The notes: generated from the letters alone by a model not told the origin. 38,611 bases of DNA from an uncultured Oscillibacter sp. (GCF_910587525.1 NZ_CAJULS010000008.1:1-38611), one strand, 5' to 3'; shown: positions 23,126 to 32,717, numbered from the stretch's first letter. A program made the numbers and translations.

Positions 23126-24781
23126 ATGGACAAGAATATGACCAACTATCCCCTGGACGTCCCCGCTCCCCATCACTTCACTTTCGCGGTGCGCGATCTG
23201 CCCAAGGTCACCATCGAGCAGCGTGAGCGCGCTCTGAAGGCCACCCACTACAACGAGTTTGCCTTCCCCTCCGGCATGCTGACCATCGATATGCTGTCCG
23301 ACTCCGGCACCACCGCCATGACCAACCACCAGTGGGCCAGCCTCTTCCTGGGCGACGAGGCCTATGGCCGCAACACCGGCTATTATGTCCTTCTCGACAC
23401 CTTCCGCGACATCTTCGAGCGCGGCGGCGAGAAGAACTGGAAGAAGATCATCGACCTGGTCCGCACCGACTGCCGTGATGTGGAGAAGATGATGGACGAG
23501 GTGTACCTCTGCGAGTACGAGGGCGGATTGTTCAACGGCGGCGCCGCGCAGATGGAGCGCCCCAACGCCTTCATCATTCAGCAGGGCCGCGCCGCCGAGT
23601 CCGTGCTGATGGAGCTGGTCAAAAAGGTTCTGGCCCAGCGTCATCCCGGCAAGGTCTTCACCATCCCCTCCAACGGCCACTTTGACACCACCGAGGGCAA
23701 CATCAAGCAGATGGGCTCCATTCCCCGCAACCTGTACAACAAGGAGCTGCTGTATGAGGTTCCCGAGGGCGGCAGCTATCCCAAGAACCCCTTCAAGGGC
23801 AACATGGACATCGAGAAGCTGGAGCAGCTGATCCAGGGCGTCGGCCCCGAGAACGTGCCCCTGGTGTTCATGTGCATCACCAACAACCCTGTCTGCGGAC
23901 AGGCGGTCGCTCTGGCCAATATCAAGGCCACCTCCGAGGTCGCCCACAAGTACGGCATCCCCTTCGTGCTGGACGCCGCCCGCTGGGCCGAGAACGCATA
24001 CTTCATCAAGATGAACGAGCCCGGCTATGAGAACAAGTCCATCGCCGAGATCGCCACCGAGATGTTCTCCTACTGCGACGCCTTCACCATGTCCGCCAAG
24101 AAGGACGGCCACGCCAACATGGGCGGCATGCTGGCCTTCCGTGACAAGGGCCTGTTCTGGAAGAACTTCTCCGACTTCAATGAGGACGGCACCATCAAGA
24201 CCGACATCGGCGTTCTGCTGAAGGTCAAGCAGATCTCCTGCTACGGCAACGACTCCTACGGCGGCATGAGCGGCCGCGACATCATGGCGCTGGCCGTGGG
24301 TCTCTATGAGAGCTGCGACTTCAACTATATGGACGAGCGCGTGAAGCAGTGTGAGTACCTGGCCCAGGGCTTCTACAAGGCCGGTGTCAAGGGCGTGGTT
24401 CTGCCCGCCGGCGGCCATGCGGTGTACATCAACATGACCGAGTTCTTCGACGGCAAGCGCGGCCACGAGACCTTCGCCGGCCAGGGCTTCTCCATCGAGC
24501 TCATCCGCCGCTACGGCATCCGCACCTCCGAGCTTGGCGACTACTCCATGGAGTACGACCTGAAGACCCCCGAGCAGCAGGCCGAGGTGGCCAACGTGGT
24601 CCGCTTCGCCATTGACCGCAGCCGCCTCACCCAGGAGCATCTGGACTATGTCATCGCCGCCGTCAAGGCGTTGTATGAGGACCGGGAGAATATCCCCAAC
24701 ATCCGCATCGTCTGGGGCCACAACCTGCCCATGCGTCACTTCCACGCCTTCCTGGAGCCCTATCCCAACGAGGAGAAGTAA
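23126..24781 (+). CDS. tryptophanase/tyrosine phenol-lyase-family beta-eliminating lyase, 551 aa
   Basis: This PLP enzyme would split an aromatic or related amino acid into a leaving group (indole, phenol or thiol), pyruvate and ammonia. Its homology runs along the family: IDMLSDSGTTAMT, GDEAYGRNTGYY, IIQQGRAAESV, SNGHFDTTEGNI, ITNNPVCGQ, LDAARWAENAYFIK, then the PLP lysine in MSAKKDGHANMGG (K326). It is longer than TnaA or Tpl (about 456-476 aa). The extra residues are mainly at about 100-145 (EKNWKKIIDLVRTDCRD onward) and at the N-terminus. Substrate cannot be fixed. The adjacent NSS transporter and RidA fit amino-acid breakdown. Its strict C/G-ending codons suggest high expression. Confidence 0.85.
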   Translation: MDKNMTNYPLDVPAPHHFTFAVRDLPKVTIEQRERALKATHYNEFAFPSGMLTIDMLSDSGTTAMTNHQWASLFLGDEAYGRNTGYYVLLDTFRDIFERGGEKNWKKIIDLVRTDCRDVEKMMDEVYLCEYEGGLFNGGAAQMERPNAFIIQQGRAAESVLMELVKKVLAQRHPGKVFTIPSNGHFDTTEGNIKQMGSIPRNLYNKELLYEVPEGGSYPKNPFKGNMDIEKLEQLIQGVGPENVPLVFMCITNNPVCGQAVALANIKATSEVAHKYGIPFVLDAARWAENAYFIKMNEPGYENKSIAEIATEMFSYCDAFTMSAKKDGHANMGGMLAFRDKGLFWKNFSDFNEDGTIKTDIGVLLKVKQISCYGNDSYGGMSGRDIMALAVGLYESCDFNYMDERVKQCEYLAQGFYKAGVKGVVLPAGGHAVYINMTEFFDGKRGHETFAGQGFSIELIRRYGIRTSELGDYSMEYDLKTPEQQAEVANVVRFAIDRSRLTQEHLDYVIAAVKALYEDRENIPNIRIVWGHNLPMRHFHAFLEPYPNEEK

Positions 24782-24844
24782 TCCCATCCTATAATTCAGC
24801 GTAACTGCGCCGCGTGGAGAGTGCGCAGATCCCCTTTGAGCTGA

Positions 24845-24899
24845 CAGGCGGCGTCCGCGAAAACTGAAATGTTCCAGCGGACGCCGCCTGTGGTTTTTT
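24845..24899 (+). terminator. terminator after the lyase
   Basis: A 14-bp perfect stem, CAGGCGGCGTCCGC with GCGGACGCCGCCTG (24877-24890), is followed after three bases by T6. It should end most lyase transcripts or limit read-through to the transporter gene. Confidence 0.8.
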
Positions 24900-24921
24900 C
24901 ACCGGCATCCATTTCCTGGAA

Positions 24922-24964
24922 GAGAAGCCCATGGGCTTCTCCCCGCCGTATTCCATACGGCGGG
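24922..24964 (+). other. structured leader of the NSS transporter gene
   Basis: A perfect 20-bp palindrome with half-site GAGAAGCCCA (24922-24941) is followed at once by a hairpin CCCGCCGTAT/ATACGGCGGG (24942-24964). Together with the terminator upstream this gives three stems before the ribosome site GAGGAGG at about 24992. The role could be a protein operator, mRNA stability or attenuation; the sequence does not decide. Confidence 0.55.
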
Positions 24965-25006
24965 AGATGTGTGTAGAACGCAATTGAGAAAGAGGAGGAA
25001 CTTGTT

Positions 25007-26425
25007 ATGAGCAATGAGACCCTGCAGACCCGCGACGGGTTTAGAAGCCAGTGGGGCTTTATCCTGGCCTGTATCGGCTCCGCCGTCGGCATGGGCAACA
25101 TCTGGCGCTTTCCCATCATGGTGGCCAAGTGGGGCGGCCTGACCTTCCTGATCCCCTATTTCATCATCGTCCTTCTGGTGGGCAACTCCGGCGTCATGGA
25201 GGAGTTCGCCCTGGGCCGCCGGGCCCAGGCCGGTCCCATCGGCGCTTTCGGCCACGCCACCGAGGCCAGGAACGGCAACAAGCGGCTGGGCGAGATCATC
25301 GGCATCATCCCCATCATCGGCTCTTTGATGCTGGCCATCGGCTACACCGTGGTTATGAGCTGGATCTTCAAGTATGCCTTCATGTCCATCACCGGCGGCC
25401 TGTATAACCTTGGTACCGACATGGGCGCCATCGGCGGCACCTTCGGCGGCGCAGCCCCTGAGGCTGAGACCCTGGGCGAGGCCATCGGCATGATGCTCAA
25501 GGGCGGCATCTTCGGCGTGGGCAACAGCATGTGGCTGATCATCGGCCTGGTGGTGGCCATGGTCATCATGGTCATGGGCGTGGCCAACGGCATCGAAGCC
25601 GCCAACAAGATCATGATGCCCGTGCTGTTCGGCCTGTTTGTCATTCTGGCTGTCTACATCGGCTTCCAGCCCGGCGCCTCCGAGGGCTACAAGTTCCTGT
25701 TCACCCTGGACCCCGCCGGCCTTGTGAATCCCCAGGTGTGGATCTACGCCTTCGGCCAGGCCTTCTTCTCTCTGTCCGTGGCGGGCAACGGCTCCGTGAT
25801 CTACGGCTCCTACCTGCCCAAGGACGAGAGCATTCCCTCCTCCGCCCGGCGCGTGGCGTTCTTTGACACCATCGCCGCCCTGCTGGCCGCTTTCGTCATC
25901 ATCCCCGCCATCGGCGCCTCCGGCTTCTCCTTTGAGGGCATCGGCACCCCCGACGGTATCAGCACCGGCCCCGGCCTGATGTTCGTGTATCTGGTGAATA
26001 TCCTCAACGGGATGCCCGGCGGACGGATCGTCGGCATCGTCTTCTACGTGGCCGTTCTCTTCGCCGGCCTGAGCTCCATCGTTAACCTGTATGAGGCTCC
26101 CGTGGCCACTATGCAGGAGCAGTTCAAGCTCAAGAGAGGTCCCGCCGTGGCCGTGATTGGCATCGTCGGCGTCGTGGTCGCCCTGCTGATTCAGCCCTGG
26201 ACCTCCCAGTGGATGGACATGGTCTCCATCTACATCTGCCCCCTGGGCGCCGGTCTCGCCGCCATCATGTTCTTCCTGGTCCTGCCCCGCAAGGAGGCCC
26301 TGGAGGAGGTCAACCGCGGTGCCAAGAAGCCTGTGGGCAAGTGGTTCGAGTACCTGGGGTATCTCTTCATCGCCATGTGCTTCATTGCCCTGGTGGCCGG
26401 AGCCATGCTGGGCGGCATCGGCTGA
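25007..26425 (+). CDS. NSS-family sodium:amino-acid symporter, 472 aa
   Basis: This neurotransmitter:sodium symporter-type carrier has about 11 membrane helices. The first bears GSAVGMGNIWRFPIMVAKWGG, seen here as GMGNIWRFP, the sodium and substrate site. EEFALGRRAQAGPIGAF follows, then helix 6 region FGQAFFSLSVAGNGSVIYGSYL and later GLSSIVNLYEAPVATM. Bacterial members such as TnaT and Tyt1 carry tryptophan or tyrosine. Being next to a tryptophanase-type lyase, this one probably imports the lyase substrate. It has a strong GAGGAGG site and the same C/G-ending codon bias as the lyase. Confidence 0.9.
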   Translation: MSNETLQTRDGFRSQWGFILACIGSAVGMGNIWRFPIMVAKWGGLTFLIPYFIIVLLVGNSGVMEEFALGRRAQAGPIGAFGHATEARNGNKRLGEIIGIIPIIGSLMLAIGYTVVMSWIFKYAFMSITGGLYNLGTDMGAIGGTFGGAAPEAETLGEAIGMMLKGGIFGVGNSMWLIIGLVVAMVIMVMGVANGIEAANKIMMPVLFGLFVILAVYIGFQPGASEGYKFLFTLDPAGLVNPQVWIYAFGQAFFSLSVAGNGSVIYGSYLPKDESIPSSARRVAFFDTIAALLAAFVIIPAIGASGFSFEGIGTPDGISTGPGLMFVYLVNILNGMPGGRIVGIVFYVAVLFAGLSSIVNLYEAPVATMQEQFKLKRGPAVAVIGIVGVVVALLIQPWTSQWMDMVSIYICPLGAGLAAIMFFLVLPRKEALEEVNRGAKKPVGKWFEYLGYLFIAMCFIALVAGAMLGGIG

Positions 26426-26465
26426 TCCCTATTCTTCCATTCACCGTCACACTTTCTCCCTATAT

Positions 26466-26542
26466 GGAACACCCGCCGTCCAGAAGGACGGCGGGTGTTC
26501 CCCCTTGTGAGAAGAAGCGCCCCGGCCTGCGGCCGGGGCGCT
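26466..26542. terminator. double hairpin between converging genes
   Basis: The first stem is 16 bp perfect, GGAACACCCGCCGTCC with partner at 26486-26501. The second is 12 bp, AGCGCCCCGGCC with GGCCGGGGCGCT (26531-26542), followed by TCTGTGCTTTTT on the plus strand. They separate the NSS transporter from the facing P-type ATPase. Confidence 0.75.
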
Positions 26543-26566
26543 CTGTGCTTTTTGGAAAGCGGCGGC

Positions 26567-29023
26567 CTATCTCCTGCGGGAAGATGCCCGGCGGGCCTCC
26601 CGCCGCCTGTTTTTCCGCTCCGCCCGGCGGGCCAGGACCTCGCTGCACTTGTCAAACAGCCGCTCCAGCAACATCTGGACAGGCACCACCAGCAGGGCCA
26701 TGGCCGCCAGCACCAGCCACCCGGCAAAGGACAGCCCCGAGAGGGACAGGGAGAACACGTCCCCGAAGAACACCACCGCGGTCAGCATCGCCGCGCTCAT
26801 GGACACCAGCAGAATCGTCCGCTTCAGATCCAGAGGCCGGGCGGCATAGTAGATCACCGTCAGGCAGTTGACGGCCATAATCACCACGCAGATGGTGGAC
26901 AGCTCCTGAAGCTCCAGTCCCAGGGCGTAGACGAAGAGCTCCGCGAACAGCACCACGAAAATGGCCGTCAGTCCGCCGGGGAAGGACTTGCGGAACACGT
27001 TGTGGAGAAATTTTCCCTGGACCAGGTCGTGGTTGGGCTCCAGGGCCAGGAAGAAAGAGGGAATGCCGATGGTCAGCGACGAGATCAGCGTCAGCTGGAT
27101 GGGGATGAAGGGATAGGGGAAGTCGGCGAAGAGGGTGATGATGGCCAGGAAGAAGGAGAGGATGTTCTTCACCAGATACAGCGCCGAGGCCCGCTGGATG
27201 TTGTTGATGACCCGGCGGCCCTCCGCCACCACCTTTGGCATGGCGGCAAAGTCGCTGTCCAGTAGCACCAGCTGGGCCACCTGGCAGGCGGCGTCCGCGC
27301 CGGAGGCCATGGCAACGCCGCAGTCCGCGTCCTTCAATGCCAGCACGTCGTTGACACCGTCGCCGGTCATGGCCACGGTGTGGCCCTGGCTCTGGAGGGC
27401 CCGGACGATCTTCCGTTTCTGGTTGGGCACCACCCGGCCGAACACCGTGTACTGCCGGACTGCCTGGGTGATGTCGGCGTCGGTTTTCAGCTCCCGGGCA
27501 TCCACCCAGCGCTCCGCGTTTTGGATGCCCGCCTGACGGGCGATGGCGGAGACCGTTACCGGCTCGTCGCCGGAGATGACTTTCACGTCCACCCCCTGGT
27601 CGTGGAAGTAGGCGAAGGTTTTGGCCGCCCCGGGCCGCAGGGGATTCTCCAGCACCAGCAGGGCCATGGGCAGCACCAGGCCCCGGAGACGGCCCTCCTC
27701 CGCCCCGTCGCACTGGGCCAGCAGCAGCACCCGGCAGCCCTGCTCCGTGTAGGGGCGGATCTGCTGTTTCAGCGGCTCCAACTCGCCGCCCAGCACGTAC
27801 TCCGGCGCGCCGATCACATAGGCCCCCCGGCCCGCGAAATTGACGGCGCTCCACTTTGTAGCGGAGGAAAACGGCACCGTCTCCCGGCTGGGCCAGGCGG
27901 GGCCGTAGGAGAACTTTTCCGCGATGGCCCGGGCGGTGTCGTTGTCCGGCTCCATACAGCGGTAAAAGGCCCCCAGGGTGTCGGCGATGTCCGCTTCACT
28001 CCAGGCGTCCGGGTCCAGGAGCGCTACCTCCCGCACCCGCATCTGTGGACAGGTGACAGTGCCGGTCTTGTCCACGCAAAGCACATCCACCCGGGCCAGG
28101 GTCTCAATGGCGCTCATCTCATGGATGAGGGTCCTGTTCTGGGCCAGCCGCACCACGCTGACGGCCAGGGCCACGCTGGTCAACAGAAACAGCCCCTCGG
28201 GGATCATGCCGATGAGGGCTGCCACGGTGGACACCACCGACTGCCGCAGCCCCAGATCCTGGGTGACGAATTGGGTGTAGAACAGTGCCCCGCCGATGGG
28301 GATCAGAACCACGCCAATGAAGCGGATCAGGTGATCCAGGGAGCGCATCATTTCGCTCTTGCCGGGGCCGGCGTCCTTTTTGGCGGCCAAGGTCAGCTTG
28401 GCCGCGTAGGAGTCCGCCCCCACCTGGTCTAATCTCGCCCGGCATTTGCCGGAGATGACGAAGCTGCCGGAGCGCAGGCTGTCCCCCGGTCCCTTGGCGA
28501 TGGCGTCCGCCTCGCCGGTAATCAGAGCCTCGTTCACCTGCGCCTGCCCGGAGAGCACCGGCCCATCGGCGGGAATCTGGCACCCGGCGGTGAGCTCAAT
28601 CACGTCCCCCCGCACCAACTGGTCCACCGGCAGATCCGTGACTTTGCCGTCCCGCACGGCCCGGACCGTGGCCGCCGACAGCAGTGACAGCTTCTCAATG
28701 GTCCGCTTGGAGCGGATCTGCTGGACGATGCCGATGACGGCGTTGGCCGCCACAATGAAGAGGAAGGTCATATCCTTCCAGTCCCCCACCAGCAGCAGGC
28801 ACACCGCCAGCACTACGAAGATCAGATTGAAGTAGGTCAGCAGGTTTTCCCGTATAATCTGCCGGTCAGACTTGGTGGGGGACTCCACCGGGCGGTTGTC
28901 CCAGCCCGCCTCCGCCAGCTCCCGGGCCTGGGCGGAGGTCAGTCCTTTGTCCGGCGCCGGGTCAAGGCGGGGAATCTCCTGGCGGACGGGCTCTGTCCGC
29001 TCCGGGATTGATCTTCTTTTCAT
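26567..29023 (-). CDS. P-type cation-transporting ATPase, CtpE-like, 818 aa
   Basis: It is a full-length P-type pump. The actuator loop carries TGEA (about 169-172). MIPEGLFLLTSVALA (about 273-287) is the ion-site helix. The phosphorylation motif DKTGT has its aspartate at 318. The hinge TGDGVNDVLALKDAD comes later, and the C-terminal half has six membrane helices. The MIPEGL helix and the short nucleotide domain match the CtpE group, for which calcium transport has been reported; the substrate here is inferred. The C-terminus is a strongly basic tail (RRAERKNRRREARRASSRRR). A TATAAT -10 element lies on the minus strand at 29062-29067. Confidence 0.88.
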   Translation of the reverse strand: MKRRSIPERTEPVRQEIPRLDPAPDKGLTSAQARELAEAGWDNRPVESPTKSDRQIIRENLLTYFNLIFVVLAVCLLLVGDWKDMTFLFIVAANAVIGIVQQIRSKRTIEKLSLLSAATVRAVRDGKVTDLPVDQLVRGDVIELTAGCQIPADGPVLSGQAQVNEALITGEADAIAKGPGDSLRSGSFVISGKCRARLDQVGADSYAAKLTLAAKKDAGPGKSEMMRSLDHLIRFIGVVLIPIGGALFYTQFVTQDLGLRQSVVSTVAALIGMIPEGLFLLTSVALAVSVVRLAQNRTLIHEMSAIETLARVDVLCVDKTGTVTCPQMRVREVALLDPDAWSEADIADTLGAFYRCMEPDNDTARAIAEKFSYGPAWPSRETVPFSSATKWSAVNFAGRGAYVIGAPEYVLGGELEPLKQQIRPYTEQGCRVLLLAQCDGAEEGRLRGLVLPMALLVLENPLRPGAAKTFAYFHDQGVDVKVISGDEPVTVSAIARQAGIQNAERWVDARELKTDADITQAVRQYTVFGRVVPNQKRKIVRALQSQGHTVAMTGDGVNDVLALKDADCGVAMASGADAACQVAQLVLLDSDFAAMPKVVAEGRRVINNIQRASALYLVKNILSFFLAIITLFADFPYPFIPIQLTLISSLTIGIPSFFLALEPNHDLVQGKFLHNVFRKSFPGGLTAIFVVLFAELFVYALGLELQELSTICVVIMAVNCLTVIYYAARPLDLKRTILLVSMSAAMLTAVVFFGDVFSLSLSGLSFAGWLVLAAMALLVVPVQMLLERLFDKCSEVLARRAERKNRRREARRASSRRR

Positions 29024-29114
29024 GGAACGCCCCCTCTGTCGAATTTTGCCTGATTGGGTTCATTATAGCAATTCTGCCCCCGTTTGTACAGAGTATCTCC
29101 CAAAATCCGGATTC

Positions 29115-29145
29115 AAAAACGGAGAGAGGCCGATGCCTCTCTCCG
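29115..29145 (-). terminator. terminator of trpB2
   Basis: CGGAGAGAGGC (29120-29130) pairs with GCCTCTCTCCG (29135-29145) around a 4-base loop. On the minus strand it runs into TTTTT. It lies 28 bases after the trpB2 stop. Confidence 0.85.
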
Positions 29146-29172
29146 CTTCTTCGTTCCGCCGGACTGCTTCAC

Positions 29173-30549
29173 TCAGTTTACCTGGGGCAGCTGGTCAAAG
29201 CTGGCCTGGAGCTCGGCGTCGGTGGGGATATAGTCCGTCATCTCGCCGTTATGGAATTTCTCATAGGCCACCATGTCGAAGTAGCCGGTGCCCGTCAGAC
29301 CGAAAACGATGGTCTTGGCCTCGCCCGTCTCCCTGCACTTCAGGGCCTCGTCGATGGCCGCCCGGATGGCGTGGCTGGACTCCGGAGCGGGGAGAATGCC
29401 CTCCACCTGGGCGAACTGCTCCGCCGCCTCAAAGACACGGGTCTGCTCCACGGCGACCGCCTCCATCAGCCCGTCGTGGTACAGCTGGGAGAGGACGGGG
29501 CTCATGCCGTGGTACCTGAGGCCTCCGGCGTGGTTGGCGGAGGGAATGAAGCCGCTGCCCAGGGTGTACATCTTGGCCAGGGGACAGACCATGCCGGTGT
29601 CGCAGAAGTCGTAGGCGAACTTGCCCCGGGTGAAGCTGGGGCAGGAGGCAGGCTCCACGGCGATGATGCGGTAGTCCCGCTCGCCCCGCAGCTTCTCGCC
29701 CATGAAGGGGGAGATGAGGCCGCCCAGGTTGCTGCCGCCGCCGGCGCAGCCGATGATGATGTCCGGCACCACGCCGTATTTATCCAAGGCCGCCTTGGTC
29801 TCCAGGCCGATGACGGACTGGTGCAGCAGCACCTGGTTCAGAACGCTGCCCAGCACGTAGCGGTAGCCGGGGCTGCTGGTGGCGGCCTCCACAGCCTCGC
29901 TGATGGCGCAGCCCAGGGAGCCGGTGGTACCGGGGTGCTCTGCCAGGATCTTTTTGCCGATCTCCGTCTCCATGGAGGGGGAGGGGGTGACGGAGGCGCC
30001 GTAGGTCCGCATGACCTCCCGGCGGAAGGGCTTCTGCTCGTAGCTGACCTTCACCATGTAGACTTTGCAGTCAAGACCCAGGTAGGCGCAGGCCATGGAG
30101 AGGGCCGTGCCCCACTGGCCGGCGCCGGTCTCGGTGGTGACGCCCTTGAGGCCCTGGCTTTTGGCGTAGTAGGCCTGGGCGATGGCGCTGTTCAGCTTGT
30201 GGGAGCCGGAGGTGTTGTTGCCCTCAAACTTGTAGTAGATCTTGGCCGGGGTCTGGAGCTTTTCCTCCAGGCAGTAGGCCCGCACTAAGGGGGAGGGACG
30301 GTACATCTTGTAGAAGTCCCGGATCTCCTGGGGAATGGGGATCTCCCGGGTGGTGTTGTCCAGCTCCTGGCGGATCAGTTCGTCGCAGAACACGCCTCGC
30401 AGGTCCTCATAACCCATGGGAGCTCCGGTGCCGGGGTTCACCAGGGGGGCGGGCTTCACCTTCATATCGGCCCGGACGTTGTACCATGCCCGCGGCATCT
30501 CGTCCTCGGTGAGGTAAATCTTGTAGGGGATCTTGATTTCGGTTTTCAT
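29173..30549 (-). CDS. trpB2: TrpB2-type tryptophan synthase beta chain, 458 aa
   Basis: This PLP enzyme condenses indole with serine to make tryptophan. It belongs to the long TrpB2 branch (about 430-460 aa), not the trpA-linked TrpB1 (about 400): the start carries the extra N-terminal region YKIYLTEDEMPRAWYNVRAD, then RPSPLVRA, and the PLP lysine in NNTSGSHKLNSA at K118. ETGAGQWGTALSMA, the phosphate loop GCAGGGSNLGG, and HAGGLRYHGMSP follow. The start is the ATG at 30549 behind AAAGGAG. It has no trpA partner, so it uses free indole. A tryptophan T-box precedes it, so it is induced when charged tRNA-Trp is scarce. Confidence 0.92.
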   Translation of the reverse strand: MKTEIKIPYKIYLTEDEMPRAWYNVRADMKVKPAPLVNPGTGAPMGYEDLRGVFCDELIRQELDNTTREIPIPQEIRDFYKMYRPSPLVRAYCLEEKLQTPAKIYYKFEGNNTSGSHKLNSAIAQAYYAKSQGLKGVTTETGAGQWGTALSMACAYLGLDCKVYMVKVSYEQKPFRREVMRTYGASVTPSPSMETEIGKKILAEHPGTTGSLGCAISEAVEAATSSPGYRYVLGSVLNQVLLHQSVIGLETKAALDKYGVVPDIIIGCAGGGSNLGGLISPFMGEKLRGERDYRIIAVEPASCPSFTRGKFAYDFCDTGMVCPLAKMYTLGSGFIPSANHAGGLRYHGMSPVLSQLYHDGLMEAVAVEQTRVFEAAEQFAQVEGILPAPESSHAIRAAIDEALKCRETGEAKTIVFGLTGTGYFDMVAYEKFHNGEMTDYIPTDAELQASFDQLPQVN

Positions 30550-30595
30550 GGCGTTTACTCCTTTCAATGATCGGTCCCCTCTGAGAGGATGCGTC

Positions 30596-30960
30596 AAAAA
30601 AAGACCTTCATCCCAACGTAAAGGACCTGTGACAGGTTCCTTTGGGACAAAAGTCTTAAAACTTCTGCGGTGCCACCCAAATTGGCGATAAAAATCGCCC
30701 GCTCGGCGGTATGCCAGCACATACCTTTCCTTGGTAACGGGGGAAAAGCCCGTCGGAGCTTACTTCGTTGAAAGAAACTCCACCGCTCCATTTCCGCCTG
30801 ACGGCAAAAATTCCACTCGGTTTCGTTCCTTTCTCCTCTCCCCACAGGGGAACGGTTCGGCCCGCCCTCGGCAGTCCATTCACCGGAGTTGTTCCTGCCG
30901 CCCTCGCACTGCCGGCGGCTCGCTGGGAGAAACGCGTTCTGGCTACTCGTCTGCGTCATC
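30596..30960 (-). ncRNA. tryptophan T-box riboswitch
   Basis: On the minus strand the leader opens with GATGACGCAGACGAGTAG, the stem I start with its AGTA motif. The specifier loop GTGAATGGACTGCC carries TGG (30876-30878), the Trp codon. Stem III (ACGGG/CCCGT) follows. The T-box sequence TTTGGGTGGCACCGCAG has the bulge TGGC at 30672-30675. The bulge ends in C, matching the G discriminator of tRNA-Trp. The terminator runs 30657-30596, with AAGAC/GTCTT outer and AGGAACCTG/CAGGTCCT inner pairing, into T7. Uncharged tRNA-Trp would bind and allow read-through into trpB2. Confidence 0.92.
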
Positions 30961-30984
30961 GGTTTTTGCTGTGAACTTGAACGC

Positions 30985-31013
30985 AGTATAAACCCGGCGG
31001 AGGCGGTTGTCAA
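30985..31013 (-). promoter_or_regulatory. promoter of the T-box/trpB2 transcript
   Basis: TTGACA, a 17-base spacer and TATACT on the minus strand form a near-consensus promoter. It starts transcription about 15-20 bases before stem I of the T-box. The rest of the stretch to the livF terminator (31014-31118) is AT-rich and holds nothing else I can name. Confidence 0.85.
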
Positions 31014-31118
31014 CCCCATGACGGCAGGTTTTTCGGATGTGATAAAATTTGATGAGAAATAAATGGTATTTTTATAACTTCTTGAGAAAAAATGCGGCGG
31101 ATGAGAGAAACGGCAAAA

Positions 31119-31161
31119 AAACGGGCTGGCCATTCCTAGAGAGGGAATGGCCAGCCCGTTT
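31119..31161 (-). terminator. terminator of the liv operon
   Basis: An 18-bp perfect stem begins AAACGGGCTGGCC (31119-31136 with 31144-31161) and has a 7-base loop. On the minus strand it runs into a T tract. It lies just after livF. Confidence 0.9.
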
Positions 31162-31170
31162 CGCGCCTGC

Positions 31171-31881
<711 letters not shown>

Positions 31882-31882
31882 G

Positions 31883-32716
31883 TCACGCCTCCTTCTGCTT
31901 GCCCAGGTATGCCTCGATGACCTTCGGGTTCTTCTGGATGTCCTCCGGACTGCCCTTGGCGATGACCCGGCCGAAGTTCAGTACGCAGATACCTTCGCAG
32001 ATATTCATCACCAGGTTCATGTCGTGCTCGATCAGCAGTACGGCGATCTGGAAGGTGTCCCGGATCTTGCGGATATTCTCCATCAGCTCCGCCGTTTCGG
32101 AGGGATTCATGCCCGCCGCCGGCTCATCCAGCAGCAGCAAGGAGGGGTTGGTGGCCAGGGCCCGGACGATCTCCAGCCGGCGCTGGGCGCCGTAGGGCAG
32201 AGCGCCGGCCTTCACGCCCGCCAGATCCTCCATGCCGAAGAGGGAGAGGAGCTCCAGCGCCCGCTCATGGGCCACTTTCTCCTCCTTCCAGTAGCCCGGC
32301 AGGCGGAAAATGCCGCTCCACATGTTGTAGTGCATCTGGGTATCCATGCCAACCTTTACGTTGTCCTCCACGCTCAGGTCCTGGAAGAGGCGGATGTTCT
32401 GAAACGTCCGGGCGATGCCCGCCCGGTTGACCTTCATGGTGTCCATGCCGTGGGTGTCCACGCCGTCCAGCAAAATGGTGCCTTTGGTGGGCTGGTAGAC
32501 CTTGGTCAGGAGGTTGAAGACCGTGGTCTTGCCCGCGCCGTTGGGGCCGATGAGACCGGCAATCTCCGTGCGGCCGATGGTGAGGTTGAAGTCCTCCACG
32601 GCCTTCAGTCCGCCGAAGGTGATGCCAAGGCCGATGCACTCCAGAATGGGGCGCTTGTCGATGTCCCGGTCCGGAATCATGCTGCCGGAGGGGATGGGGA
32701 CCAGTTTGGAAAGCAT
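31883..32716 (-). CDS. livG: branched-chain amino-acid ABC transporter ATPase LivG, 277 aa
   Basis: This larger ATPase subunit of the LIV importer has Walker A GPNGAGKTT, FQNIRLFQDLSVEDNV for the Q-loop region, the signature LPYGAQRRLEIVRAL (LivG type, in place of LSGGQ), Walker B LLLLDEPAAGMNPSE and the switch region VLLIEHDMNLVM. It has an N-terminal extension of about 20 residues (LVPIPSGSMIPDRDIDK) beyond the usual LivG start; a second ATG at residue 13 is possible. It abuts livM and livF with one-base gaps. Confidence 0.95.
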   Translation of the reverse strand: MLSKLVPIPSGSMIPDRDIDKRPILECIGLGITFGGLKAVEDFNLTIGRTEIAGLIGPNGAGKTTVFNLLTKVYQPTKGTILLDGVDTHGMDTMKVNRAGIARTFQNIRLFQDLSVEDNVKVGMDTQMHYNMWSGIFRLPGYWKEEKVAHERALELLSLFGMEDLAGVKAGALPYGAQRRLEIVRALATNPSLLLLDEPAAGMNPSETAELMENIRKIRDTFQIAVLLIEHDMNLVMNICEGICVLNFGRVIAKGSPEDIQKNPKVIEAYLGKQKEA

Positions 32717-32717
32717 G

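Noticed and set aside
23105..24787. 560-aa open frame antisense to the lyase
   Set aside because: It is a shadow caused by strict third-position C/G in the lyase gene. Its residues are a Val/Leu/Gly/His-rich mixture with no family motif.
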